From positions 310,001 through 374,000 of the forward strand of contig JAOVFP010000020.1 of assembly GCA_025738555.1 (NCBI GenBank): DNA of 64,000 nt, written 5' to 3'. The stretch is from Cyathus striatus (taxonomy: Eukaryota; Basidiomycota; Agaricomycetes; Agaricales; Nidulariaceae). Positions 1 to 10,410 of the stretch are shown here, piece by piece. The position numbers and the translations under genes were made by a program. Each line of letters starts with the position of its first letter. The first letter of the stretch is position 1. Under the pieces are notes generated by a model. The model saw only the letters and a program-made list of their open reading frames with translations. It searched no databases and had not been told where the DNA came from.

Positions 1-173
1 TATGCCGAGATCAGTAGATAGCCCACAACGAGAAACAGCAGTCCAAAGTAAACAATAATAACAAATATAACCCAGAGATCCAGACCAAAAGCTGAGGATA
101 ACTTAGAGTTTGAAGAGGAATCTGGGGAAGAGATTCCGAATGCTTGAGGGGTGGACTGAGTGATGGGAGTCAT
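1..173 (-). CDS. N-terminal part of an unknown single-pass or multi-pass membrane protein (runs off window start)
   Basis: An open frame reads leftward from an ATG at 173 to the window edge (57 codons plus two bases). The first 30 residues are Ser/Thr/Pro-rich and polar; a strongly hydrophobic stretch of about 22 residues follows (LWVIFVIIVYFGLLFLVVGY), which is a clear transmembrane helix. The start was chosen because it is the first ATG of this frame and leaves a 229-bp divergent spacer to the next gene. The family cannot be named from this piece. It could be one exon of a longer gene. Confidence 0.5.
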   Translation of the reverse strand, partial: MTPITQSTPQAFGISSPDSSSNSKLSSAFGLDLWVIFVIIVYFGLLFLVVGYLLISA

Positions 174-402
174 TATGACAAGATGGTAAGAGGCTAGAGT
201 ACCGGGGCCAGTGGGTTGTCGAAACCAAGTTGAAACTTGGAAGCTCAATTGCAAGACAGTATTTGTAGTTGTATACGCGTTGTTGTAACATATTTGCCAC
301 CACGCTCCCGCCCACTTTGCACACGCTGAACCAAGATACAATTCGATGAAAGCGTTCGAACCCTTCTTTTCTTCTTCTCCACTTTCCTAGGCATCGTGGG
401 CC
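174..402. promoter_or_regulatory. Divergent intergenic promoter region
   Basis: A 229-bp spacer separates the ATG of the leftward membrane-protein gene (173) from the ATG of the rightward PHD/chromodomain gene (403). It should hold both promoters. No clear TATA box or other named site could be picked out. Confidence 0.35.
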
Positions 403-3400
403 ATGGCATCCAGGAGATCCGGTTTTCATTGGGTATATGATAACTCGAACGGTGCCCCTCCTCCTGGACGTTCTGCCCCACCAATAGTGCCACCGGCTCA
501 TGTACAAGGGCCAATTCACTATCAATATCATCCAGATGCTCTCGCTTCCTATCCTGGACCTTCAACTGCCGTCGATGTAGAAAGGATTGCCTTGAGACTC
601 TATGAGACAGTAGACCAGTCTCTTCGAACTATGCACGATATGAACCTGAAACTAGGAAGTGCTCAAGGAGCGGCTGTGGCTGCTCTTTCTAAGCAACTAA
701 TTGATATGCGTGCCGATAATGACGAGAAGCACAAGCAGTTAAGCGATCGCCTGGAAAACATGCAAAAGTTACAAGTGGAAATGGTCAAAAGTCTTTCCAC
801 TTTCACGAAACAAGTAGGAAAGGTCATCGGTCTTGATGATAGAAAGTCCTTGTCGTCACGATTAGACGAAGTAGTGTACACCGTTGGAGAACTGCTCGAA
901 CGATCGAAGGACCCAGACGCTAATGGTATGTAAACAATTCAATGTGAACATTCTCTTCACGCAGAAATGTAGCAACGGAAGATCACTCGTCTTCTTTCAA
1001 AGTCCCTGAAATCATTGTGCTCGACCATACTCCTGAACCAGAACCTGTCAGTGCTGCACCTCAGACACCGAGGTCTGGTCCGTCTTCTCGAATATTTACC
1101 ACTGCACTTGGTGCGTTGCTTTTTATATTACATGGATTTGCATGTCTATTAAACCTACTCGTAAGTGGGCACAACTCCTCATTTTTACACAAGTACAGCA
1201 ACGACACCGCTCACTCCAACAACACAACTATCTCAACGTGTTTTCTCATCAGCGGAAGGTCAGTTAATAGGGTAAATGCATTTATGAGCTATTTCGTGAC
1301 GAATTTATAGTGTGCACGTCTCTGGCTGAAATGTCTCCACCTCGTGTTGAAAGAGGCGTAAGTCCTATGGAGGCAGCATACATGGAAGCTGCTGTAGACG
1401 CCACGTCTACACCGTCTGAAGATGGTTTGTACTTTGTTGCTTTTTTATTGCTACGATCTATTTATTTGATTTTACAGTGGATTCGAGCTCGTCTAGCGGT
1501 GATGATGCGTTTGCTTCTAGTTCTTGTCGTCAATCTTCGGCAACTACACTTGGCTAGTTTATTTTCACAACATCAATATACCTGCTCAACGTGCTTATTT
1601 CTACAGTCGAAGATGGTACTATTCTTCCTCATCTTTCACCTAATATAAGGAAGACCGTCGATATTCCTACAAACTTCGATGATGTTCCCGCCCTGGAATA
1701 TATTGACGATTTAACTCTGATTCACAATGAGCAATCCGTAGTAAATGAACTGGAAAGTTATCGGTTTCGAGGTCATTGTAAAGCGAAACTTGACTCATCA
1801 AACATGGATATGTTTTCTCCTGTAGATTGGTCAAAAGAAGGTATTATATCTTGCTCGGTTAACTATAAAGATACCTGAATACTAACTTGCTCTAGATCCA
1901 TCAGGGACTCAGCCTAGTGCTGGTGGTGAGTCGTGGTCACCTCAGCGTAACCCACAGCCAATAATGGAAGAACAATCCGCAGTCGCTAAGAAACAAATGG
2001 CGGTATTCCGTCCTGACACCTCTCCTCAATTTACGAAATCCTTCTCACTTCTTAAAGATCAAGGCTCACCGCCAGATGGAACTATAGCGTCACTTCGTCG
2101 AGATGCACTTGGCGACTCATTTGCTGGCCCTCTGACATCTACTCCACGACCAACTTCACCTTATTATTCTCGTCCTTCGGTATCACCAATGCCGTCTCCC
2201 GCTTCTTCGAGATCACCTTCTCCATTGCCGTTTCAGTCACAGTTGGATGAAAGAGATGATCCTCAGCTGACATTAAATGCAATAGGAACATCATATGTAC
2301 GACCTTCAGCCAACTCTACCGCACATACAGTTGTTGAATCTTCTGATGTGGTTTTGCCTCATTCTCGTACCCCTCTTATTGAAGGCGATGAACGTAAAAC
2401 GTCTCTTTCTCCAACATCATTAGCTGAGGAAGAGCATGTCTCGACCTTAGTTATGCAGGCCGAAACATATCATGATTCCTCCTCACCTTCGATTTTTGAA
2501 GACCATCTTCCCAGCCATTCGCTTGAGGATCCACCACTTTCGTTTAGTGAGAGATCTTTCTCACCCACATCAATACCGCTTTTGCCCCCATCATCTACAA
2601 CAAACGATTCACCTTCGCCTTCAATGCCTCTTGCTATGGCACCTGTAACTGGAATATCACCTGATATACAGCTACCAGTAACTTGTGGCAATCCTGTAAT
2701 TCACACTTCCCTTGACCTTGTTGCCTTCTCAACTCCTGTTCAAAGAGATGAGAAGAATGTAGCTCGATCTTCGTCTCCAATTTACATCTCATCAGCCTCT
2801 CCTTCTCCAACACCTGAAAAACTAAACATTTCTCTAATACCAAACTTTCCTGACGATGATGATGACACACCTATCATTCCAGCCACTAAAATTCAAAAGA
2901 GTTTCGGTAGGAGTAAGGAACAGGATACGAAAACCGTACCTCCACGGTTAAATTTGCTGGCGATGAAATCAAGAGAAAACAAAGCGGCTACCAGGGTGAG
3001 AAAGAGGAAAGACAATCCAAAGGTGGAGGAAGAGGAGCCGCCTTTAAAAAGAGCTAGGCAGCGGAAGTCTTCGGAAAAGGCGAAGGAACCGCTTAAAACA
3101 CCGAAACGCAAAAAGGAGAAGGCGGACAAAAAGGAGACTTCTCAGTCGTCTAAGAAAAGGGGAAAGCAGAAGAAATCTTCGGTACTGCCAGTGAAGTGGC
3201 CCGCTATCCAGCCTCCGGATGACGAGTCCCTGAATAAAAAGGCGAGCAATCTCAAAGCATTGTTAATAATAATGAACTAAAAGTTGCCGTTAGTTTATAA
3301 AGTGTGATATGTTAGTGTTAACAAAAAACACAAGTCGGTAGCTGTCGCTAACCTCGTTTTTCAGGTGCCTTGTATGGTATCACTACGGATGCGTAGGAAT

Positions 3401-3985
3401 AGGGAACTTAAATGATCGTAGATTGAAGGATTCTTCTATGTTCGTGTGCCCTCCGTGCGATGTTGGAAGGTGAGCTGAAGTACTTTGAAATTTACGAACC
3501 TACGTACTAATATATCAACTAGCACAAGTAAGTTAACTAACTGCATTGATGTGCACTTTCCAGTCATAAACATGTTATAATTTAGGCACCCACCCCGTTC
3601 AAACTGATCAAGCATCTTGTGCGCGTCCTGATTGTAAGCTAGGCACAACCTACGAGAATGAATTTTATGTTGCCGGTGTTATTGGAAGGAAAACGAAGGT
3701 TGAGGGAGGATACGGTCGCAAATTTGTTTGGTTGTTGAAGTGGGAAGGGTAAATAATTGGGTTTTCTTCGAGGCTTCTGCTAAATCATGAGATTGCGACA
3801 GATACCCGGTCACTGCCTCGACATGGGAAAGCGAGGAGTCAATGAGCGATCCTCTGAAGCTTATCAAAGATTTTGAGGAGGCTGCTACGAAAGAAGGGTG
3901 GAATCTTGAGGAAGATCCTCACTGTTCTATTTTGCTTCAAGAAGCGAGAGACGCTGGTTGGCAGACTGATGAAGATGTTGATTAG
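403..3985 (+). CDS. Long disordered protein ending in PHD finger plus chromodomain
   Basis: Twelve exons are proposed: 403-925, 973-1110, 1199-1258, 1311-1424, 1478-1552, 1607-1840, 1896-3241, 3294-3310, 3365-3469, 3523-3527, 3586-3748, 3802-3985. Phases close exactly and give 987 aa. Residues about 75-155 look coiled-coil. The middle (about 380-790) is Ser/Pro-rich and disordered, then Lys/Arg-rich with likely nuclear signals. Near the C-terminus a PHD-type zinc finger can be read (FIKCDMC, WYHYGCVG, FVCPPC), then a CARPDC knuckle, then a chromodomain with YVAGVIGRK, FVWLLKWEGYP and STWESEESM; the aromatic cage residues Y/W/W are present. The likely role is a nuclear reader of methylated histone tails. 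Introns starting at 1553 and 3242 have GC donors, and the 5-nt exon is inferred from phase alone. The first six introns are all phase 1. The reader domains are clear; the exact N-terminal splicing is less sure. Confidence 0.82.
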
Positions 3986-5687
3986 TCGTGTGCATTATTT
4001 TCTCTTTCGTCTTGAAGTCGATACAATATATAGCAGGGTGCCTTTTTTGCTGTCCTTTATGTTTTATGTCGCCAACGGGAATAGTATGTAGTAGATGGAA
4101 TATTAATATGTAGATATTCAATAATATTTTTTGAGCGATATTAGGATACTTATACTTCAATAATGACACCGCTATAATAGTATCGACACAATACCTGCAA
4201 GTTACAAGCTCTCAGTATACCGAGAACATGTTATATAGTATTGCGGAACGTGGTCTGACACCCTAGTAACCATCGTTTGTCATCGCAGGATATTAGCCAT
4301 TCTTCTTTATACTTTCGCAGAAGTCAAACAGAAGCGCAACTAGTATGTTCACTTTGGACAGGATCCAGTCTCGAAGTTTATGGAGTCACAACTTGTGATT
4401 GCACTTAAGATAACTGACAATCGAGCGTTACCTTTTGCAGTAAACGTGTACTCCTGAATCGTAATCTAGTTAGGGTACAACTTCGCGCACGTACAGGCCC
4501 AAGAACCTGTATTAAAAATGGATATACTATGGAAACTTAATACATCTAAGGTATCCAGCTCTTGTTCATGAAGTGCCACGATACTTGTATCACTCCGGCG
4601 TCGAGTGAAGAAAGCTTCTCGAAAACTGCTGGGGACATATCTGTCGTCGAGAAGTCGATAAGGTAGTGTAGTCATCGTTTAGATGCAGAGCTCACCGAGA
4701 TCATTAGTACCGCATCCGGGACACTTGTCTACTACCTGTGCATAGGTCTTCTTACCGTTGGACGTGTTCACGATTTCCATGTACTAAAGTGTAATGACGT
4801 GAGCAGAGAACTCCTGCGACAAGGACGAGTGAAGAGAGCACCTGGCCACAGTTTTTGCCTTCATTTTCGTCGTAAAGGGCCTTTCCAATGCCGACAATAA
4901 AATCACTCTTTGTATTGGTTCTCCCACAACTACCCAGACCTATTAATATTATGGAACAGAATTAGCCTTGTGCTGGACTACATTTGTCGTTCACAAAGAT
5001 ACTAACCAGGGTAGAACCAGGTACCCTATAAAATCAAAAGAAATTAAGTATTAGTAGACAGGGGTCCTGGGACAATTACATAGTACCGCGCACCTTTCCG
5101 ACATGGTTCAATCTCTTAGTCTTACTGGTTTCAGAGAGTTCGCCCCCGTAAGTTATTGGTATTGGCGATGCGAACGTTATAAGTATAGACGCGAAAAGTG
5201 TGATGAAGCTCATGAAGTGATACATTATGTGATAGTCGTTAGTAGGCGTAAGTTTCGTTTTCTATGAGACTGGCACTAGAGAGCTCAGAGAGCCTATGAA
5301 GAAAGGCGCGAGGGGTTAAGCAGCGTGTAAGAGTGGTACCACGGCATTAATTTATATTCAGTTTGTTTGATTCGAAGCAGGTAGGGTGTGCGGAGATAAA
5401 GAAGGGCGTAGAAGTTGTATTTGCTCTAGAAGCAGCAACAGTTGCAATTTCTGACGGAACATTCATTAATTTCAATGTTGGTCGCTGAGTCAAGGTCAAG
5501 TCGTCGAGGAGGAAGCTGGAGGAAGATGCCGCGAAGAGACAAAACCGTCACTTATGTAACATGCTGTAACATGAGCATCACCAACTGTCTGCACGTAGTC
5601 ACGATGTCACTGTGGATGAGATTCATTAATCTTACTATACTTCCAACCATTTTTATTGGTTAAGGAAGACTGAGTAAGTAGCTACTA
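3986..5687. other. Gene-poor intergenic stretch
   Basis: About 1.7 kb between the chromodomain gene and the transposon relic. It has only short reading frames on both strands, no recognisable protein motif and no splice-consistent exon chain. It probably contains the 3' UTR of the upstream gene and decayed sequence. Confidence 0.5.
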
Positions 5688-5718
5688 CAGTTTGTGACAC
5701 TTAAACACCACAAATTTT
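5688..5718 (+). repeat. Left terminal inverted repeat
   Basis: This is the left end of the transposon relic and the inverse of the sequence at about 6710-6739. They match over about 29 bp with one T/C difference at the eighth base. Confidence 0.75.
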
Positions 5719-5876
5719 ATTACAGTAGGAAAATGAATTTTTCAGGGCAAACTAATTACAGATTCAGAATCAGAAGGTCAAAATACATACAAAAATGATG
5801 TTTTTGTGAAATTCCCACGATAAAATAGCTGTGCCAAATTTTTTGGCAAAAAAATCAACATGTTACATAGCCTAAT

Positions 5877-6241
5877 TTAGGATACAATAGCCTCAAGTGC
5901 CATCATAGCATGATTCGAGACTTGACAGTGTTGACGATGCTGTCTAACAGCCCATTCTGCTGCTTCACCTGTTAAACCACACCTATATGCACTCATAAAT
6001 CGCCATGTTTGGTTTATAAAACAACAAATAACATCCAGAGGACAAGCATCTAGATATTTCACAACTGCTTTTTTTGCATCTTGAAAGGTTCTTTTATCTT
6101 CTTCATGATACTGATATTTTGCCCATCCCCAGTACTGTCAAAGTGTATGCTCAATAATTTAAATTTGTAATATTATTAAAACATACATACCATTTCTATT
6201 GGGTTCAATTCACAATAAAATTTTGGCAGAAGCAAGCATAC
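5877..6241 (-). pseudogene. C-terminal fragment of a DDE transposase
   Basis: Read leftward, a first piece encodes LLLPKFYCELNPIEM. A GT-AG intron follows (GTATGT donor, GACAG acceptor, about 6134-6191). The second piece starts YWGWAKYQYHEEDKRTF and ends at a stop at 5877 after about 85 residues, including FINQTWRFMSAYRCGLTG. The FxPKFHxELNPIE block followed by W-W-K is the C-terminal DDE region of Tc1/mariner-like transposases common in mushroom genomes. The N-terminal two thirds are absent: upstream of the motif lies the repeated AT-rich block. It is a remnant that cannot encode an active enzyme. Confidence 0.75.
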
Positions 6242-6430
6242 TAAAAATACATTTTTCATGATTTTACTATTTTTTTATGGCAAAGTGCGAAATTTTTGGG
6301 CTAAAAAATCAAAAAAAAATCGGAATTTCGAAAATCTGCTCGTGGAATATTGTAGATTACATCGTAACTATCCTATTCCGATGATTTTCGGAAGCTAAAA
6401 GTCATTTGTGGTTGCTAGAAAATTCACTTA
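6236..6430 (+). repeat. Internal direct repeat, copy 1
   Basis: A ~195-bp AT-rich block beginning GCATACTAAAAATACATTTT and ending in ATTCACTTA. It recurs at 6516-6707 with a few substitutions and length changes in A and T runs. Both copies lie inside the inverted-repeat element. Confidence 0.8.
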
Positions 6431-6515
6431 TGGTTTTTAGAAAAGCGATTTTTTAGCGCCCAGTGAAGCGATTCAGAGGCCGTTTTTTTGCAGAATCATA
6501 TTGCTATCAATGAAA

Positions 6516-6707
6516 GCATACTAAAAATACATTTTTCATGATTTTTACTATTTTTTATGGCCAAGTGCCAAATTTTTGGGCTAAAAAATCAAAAAATCGG
6601 AATTTCGAAAATCTGCTCGTGGAATATTGTAGATTACATCGTAACTATCCTATTCTGACGATTTTTGGAAGCTAAAAGTTGTTTGTGGTTGCTAGAAAAT
6701 TCACTTA
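6516..6707 (+). repeat. Internal direct repeat, copy 2
   Basis: Second copy of the block at 6236-6430, ending next to the right inverted repeat. About 85 bp separate the two copies. This suggests a local duplication of the subterminal region of the element. Confidence 0.8.
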
Positions 6708-6709
6708 AT

Positions 6710-6739
6710 AAATTTGTGGTGTTTAAGTGTCGCAAACTG
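6710..6739 (-). repeat. Right terminal inverted repeat
   Basis: This is the inverse of the left end at 5688-5718 and is followed directly by TA. Confidence 0.75.
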
Positions 6740-7377
6740 TACTTATGAGATCTCTACGGTGCTTCACGTGACAATGCTGGTAATGGATCGCATTTCGCAA
6801 GAAAAAACACTAAATACGCGAATTCTGTACTTTCGGCGTCAGATTGAGGCTTTGAGTGACTTCAAAAGTAGTAGAATTCAGGCAGTAAGGTAAGGAGGTA
6901 CAGCGAGCAGTGTCTAATAAACCACAATAACAGCTACTTGGTTAAAGTAAACACATTCGCTGTTCAAGCTTCCTAACCTATTCACATGTGTGGGTGACAC
7001 ACTCCTCCCACAGATACCGTAATGCAACAGCTGTTATTCAAGTCATAACCAAAAAAGAACACAGCAATCCCCATGTTGGCGCAACATCTCGGGAAGTAAG
7101 AATGGAGAAGATGTATGTTAATTCGGGTTCAACGGATTCGACGAGATTAATGTATTGATTTTCGTTGAAATATTGTTGAATAAAATGTTCTTGCTGAACT
7201 ACTGTTTTCTCCGAAAGAAGAAAGGAAGGAAGTCGGCATATCCGAAAAGCGAGAGAAACTGGAGATAGATAAAGCCATGATAAGGGTCGCATGTCGTTAA
7301 GGAAAAGCAGCTGAGATCGATTGTGCGCAACACATTAAACGCATCTTCCAAACTTCAAAGTGATTTCGTGACCGGGA
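6740..7377. other. Intergenic stretch, no gene supported
   Basis: About 640 bp between the transposon relic and the stop codon of the leftward ALY/REF gene. An 84-codon leftward frame at 7038-7292 has no recognisable motif and may be 3' UTR. Nothing else was seen. Confidence 0.45.
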
Positions 7378-8335
7378 TCAAAATGACATCCCATTCGCCT
7401 CAGCACGGTACGCGTCCATCTCGGCATCTAAGTCCTTTACGTTCAACTTTGCACGCGAACGCAGATTGGCAACGGCAATGGCGGCAGAGACGGCTGCAAC
7501 ACCCTTATTCACCCTCTTAGCGCCTTTCTTGAGACGCTGTCTACGTGGTGGATCGATGGGAACCGCAGCGCTCGCAGGGGGGAAATAGACAGGTGCACCT
7601 GCCGCCTGTTGAGCAGCTTTGATATGACCTGCTCTAGGTGCTGGGGTTGGTGGCTTTTGCAGTCCAAGGCGGCTAAGGAGTGATGGTTGAGGGGCAGGAG
7701 ATGCGTTCGGCGCCACGGTGACTGGAACACCGTCATAAATGATTTCAATCTTTATGGGTGTCCGTCCATCCACGATTTTGCCGTTATATTTCGCTCTGGC
7801 AGCAGTGGCATCTGAGGCACGCTGGAACTGCACAATTGCCATGCCTTTGCTTCGACCTTGGGAGTTGTAAAGCAGGAAGGATTCCTTCACTGGTCCGACA
7901 GTTTTCTTGAATAGTTCCTATGTCCCATCGCACAATGTGTTGCAGCAGAAATTGCATCGGGAAACGAAGCGAAGGAAAGAAGAAAAAAAAATACAAAGGA
8001 TTATCAGTTCATCGATCTATCCACGCACGGCACACGACGTCCAAGAAAGAAAGGAGAGAAATCAAAAACAAGGAGCTTACCTCGACCTCCTTTTCGCCCA
8101 CATCCACCGGCAGCCTGCTGAGAAAAATCTTGCTACCTTGCTCAACAGACGAAACGTTTTTGCCTTTGAATACAGATGCTGGCTGGCCAGGGAGTTGATG
8201 TACGGGGTGCCCGTTCGGATTGTTGTGCGGACGCCAGGCAGGAGAAGGATTTCCACCTGGGTTCCCTAGGAGTTGGCGTTTTGCGCCATTGACACTGTTA
8301 TGGCGGGCATATGAGCCTGTGCGGTTGTTTTGCAT
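7378..8335 (-). CDS. ALY/REF-type mRNA export adaptor (RRM protein, Yra1/Mlo3-like)
   Basis: Two exons (8335-8081 and 7917-7378) join in phase 0 and give 264 aa. The intron of 163 nt has GTAAGC and CATAG ends. Residues about 68-145 form one RRM: SKIFLSRLPVDV carries RNP2, and GRSKGMAIVQFQR carries RNP1. A Pro/Ala-rich linker follows, then a Lys/Arg stretch, and the C-terminus has the DLDAEMDAYRAEAN helix typical of REF proteins, which binds the UAP56/Sub2 helicase. The likely role is coupling of transcript packaging to nuclear export. The usual N-terminal Sub2-binding motif (DKSLDEII-like) is not visible, so an upstream coding exon may be missed. An acceptor-like CATTAACAG just before the ATG points to a 5' UTR intron. 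Confidence 0.85.
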
Positions 8336-8571
8336 GCTGTTAATGGTCAGATAAAACAGAAGTGAATGGGAAGATGGAAACAAGTAAGAAAGTGGTACTT
8401 GGGAAGCCTGCAAATTTAATGTTTTAGTAAAAATTAGCCAAATGAACCAGAGAAACGGGGGATTCACAAAATAAAGGGGACGGGGAAGATGAAAGCTGTT
8501 CGCAAGAACGAAACTCAAAGAGTTGCGAAAGAGTCTCAGTTAGACATCGTGGGAATATTTAAATTTATATC

Positions 8572-10152
8572 CTACAACTTTGCTTTGTCTGCTTCTTCTA
8601 CCTTCACTCCCTCTTCCTCTGCCTTCTTCACCAACTTTCTCATCAAGTCAATCCATTCATGTGGGCCACCCTCACCAACACCTTTCACCCACTCATCTGC
8701 TTCGCCCTTCTCTTCCAACTGTCTCCAAACCTTCCGTAGAACATCCTTATGTCCGTACATCTCCTTCTCCCAATCCTGCACCCGGACTCTTCCCCATCTC
8801 CCATTACTCGTTCCCCCGCTTTCTTCAGCAAGAGACCATGAACCACCAGCTTCAGCGAATTCGCTTAATGCATCCCGATACTCAAATTGTTCTTCTCCTT
8901 TGTGCCTATCCCATGCCTTAGCTATAGCGAGAGGATCCTCGCCTACTTCTGCACGAAGCTCTTCGTAGCGGGATATAATACCCACTGCCTCGCGTGTGGG
9001 ATCTAATGCTTGATTATCAGCAAACGCACGCACGACAGCACGAGCCTGAGCCTCGACGAGAGGGAATGGCGCCACCCGTACAAGTATCCCAAGAAAAGCG
9101 AGACTATTCGATGGGAAATGCGATTGCAGAGGAAAGATATGTTTCGCCAGTGGAAACACAGAGAACGTCGAGTTGCAAACTTCCCTTGGAAGAGGAGGAA
9201 TTGGAGGCGGAAGGGCAGACTCCATGATAGGAGACGATAAGAAAGGAAACGAGACCTCGTAACCGGTCGCAAGGATGCAATAATCGACTCCTTTCTCTAC
9301 GATTCCGCCTTCGAATTCCACTTGCCCATTTTCACCAAATCTCACCACACGTCCGCGTTTCTTGAGATTCCCATCGTCCTCAGGTGGAGCACCAGTAACG
9401 GAATGAATGATGGTCTTCGATATAGCCTTCATTTCGGCCGTGATATCCTGCCCGCTAGGACCTGCGCCAACGACCAGCACCGTGTCTCCGAGATTATATG
9501 GGTGTCGATACCAAGCTGAGTGGGAAGCTTTCCGCGCGTTAAGCCATTCACCTATTCCTGGTGTATTGGGGTATCGTGGTATGCGATAATGTCCATTGCA
9601 AACGATAACCAAATCAAAAGTACGCGTTTCCCCTGAAGAAAGCTTCACGACCCAGTTCTTTTCGGCACGTTCAATCGATGCTACACCCGTATTGAATTTA
9701 ATATGCTGTAAGAGATGGAAATGCTTTGCATAGGATTCGAGGTAAGATTGTACGGCGGCAGCTTTCGGAAACAGATGCGTGGACGGGGGAAAAGAGTAGC
9801 TTGTGAATGCCATGATGGGATGCGGAAGATTAGTAGTTAGAGAGTCATAAAGCGGCGTCAGTGGAGGATCGTCAACTGGTAACGCAGGGTTCCTAAATGA
9901 AAGGTTTAGTGATATAGATGAATGTAAGGTAGATAGAAGGGAGGCATACCACACCCCTCCGACTTTTTTCCTGGACTCAAACGCGACCGTCACCCATAAT
10001 CCAGCTTTATGCTGGGGTGAATCAAGGATAACCTTTAGGGCAGCGAGTCCAGCTGGCCCAGCACCTACAATACAAATATATTTCTGTTTCAAAGAAAAGG
10101 CCAGAGCTTCGCCTTCTGGTGCCGAGTTAGGAGATGGCTGAGGTTGTTCCAC
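8572..10152 (-). CDS. Flavin-containing monooxygenase (FMO-like)
   Basis: Two exons (10152-9950 and 9892-8572) give 507 aa. The Rossmann FAD site CIVGAGPAGLAALK lies at residues 27-40. A second, NADPH-type site VVGAGPSGQDITAE sits in the middle of the chain, preceded by an FMO-like region ending HSAWYRHP, and followed by an ATGYE motif of the kind that closes the second Rossmann domain. The expected reaction is NADPH- and O2-dependent oxygenation of a soft nucleophile (N or S), or Baeyer-Villiger-type chemistry; the substrate is unknown. No signal peptide is seen, so it is probably cytosolic. The 57-nt intron is a multiple of three without an in-frame stop, so retention would add 19 residues near the FAD domain. 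The gene is divergent from the F-box gene. Confidence 0.88.
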   Translation of the reverse strand: MEQPQPSPNSAPEGEALAFSLKQKYICIVGAGPAGLAALKVILDSPQHKAGLWVTVAFESRKKVGGVWYASLLSTLHSSISLNLSFRNPALPVDDPPLTPLYDSLTTNLPHPIMAFTSYSFPPSTHLFPKAAAVQSYLESYAKHFHLLQHIKFNTGVASIERAEKNWVVKLSSGETRTFDLVIVCNGHYRIPRYPNTPGIGEWLNARKASHSAWYRHPYNLGDTVLVVGAGPSGQDITAEMKAISKTIIHSVTGAPPEDDGNLKKRGRVVRFGENGQVEFEGGIVEKGVDYCILATGYEVSFPFLSSPIMESALPPPIPPLPREVCNSTFSVFPLAKHIFPLQSHFPSNSLAFLGILVRVAPFPLVEAQARAVVRAFADNQALDPTREAVGIISRYEELRAEVGEDPLAIAKAWDRHKGEEQFEYRDALSEFAEAGGSWSLAEESGGTSNGRWGRVRVQDWEKEMYGHKDVLRKVWRQLEEKGEADEWVKGVGEGGPHEWIDLMRKLVKKAEEEGVKVEEADKAKL

Positions 10153-10410
10153 GGGAATACCTGCGTAGGTTATCGGTCAGAGGACCCTTGGAAATATGGA
10201 GATGATGTACTGGGAAGATCCATTGAGTACTGGGTGTGTGTCTGTACAAGTTTGTGAGGGATTGAATGAAAGCAGCAAGCTGCGATTTCGATATCAGATT
10301 GTTTTGATGTTTGGCTGCCTTGTTCCAGCCCTTTCTTATATAAATAACCTTTGCTCAACTTATTTACTCGTAATTCACCCGACTTCTTTTCTTTTCCTTT
10401 CTATACTATA
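10153..10410. promoter_or_regulatory. Divergent promoter between FMO and F-box genes, with TATA box
   Basis: A 258-bp spacer lies between two divergent ATGs. TTATATAAATA at 10336-10346 is a good TATA box about 65-75 bp before the F-box ATG at 10411. No matching element was clear on the FMO side. Confidence 0.5.

Larger units (their letters stand above)
5688..6739. mobile_element. TA-flanked DNA transposon relic with ~29-bp terminal inverted repeats
   Basis: The ends are inverted repeats. The left end begins CAGTTTGTGACACTTAAACA and the right end (6739 read leftward) begins CAGTTTGCGACACTTAAACA; they match over about 29 bp with one difference. TA lies on each side (5686-5687 and 6740-6741), as expected for a Tc1/mariner-type insertion; a 3-bp ACT duplication is an alternative reading. 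Inside is the C-terminal part of a DDE transposase on the minus strand, with no N-terminal catalytic part, so the copy is non-autonomous. Two direct copies of a ~195-bp AT-rich block fill the right half. Confidence 0.75.

Noticed and set aside
103..565. Leftward frames opposite the first chromodomain exon
   Set aside because: They overlap a well-supported rightward exon and show no motif; only the separate frame from 173 to the window edge, with its transmembrane helix, was kept.
1311..1648. Separate small gene starting at 1310
   Set aside because: The frame is one exon of the chromodomain gene; it joins upstream and downstream in phase 1.
6236..6707. Repeat array that might be CRISPR or a satellite
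   Set aside because: Only two long (about 195 bp) copies exist and they lie inside a transposon relic; there are no short spaced repeats.
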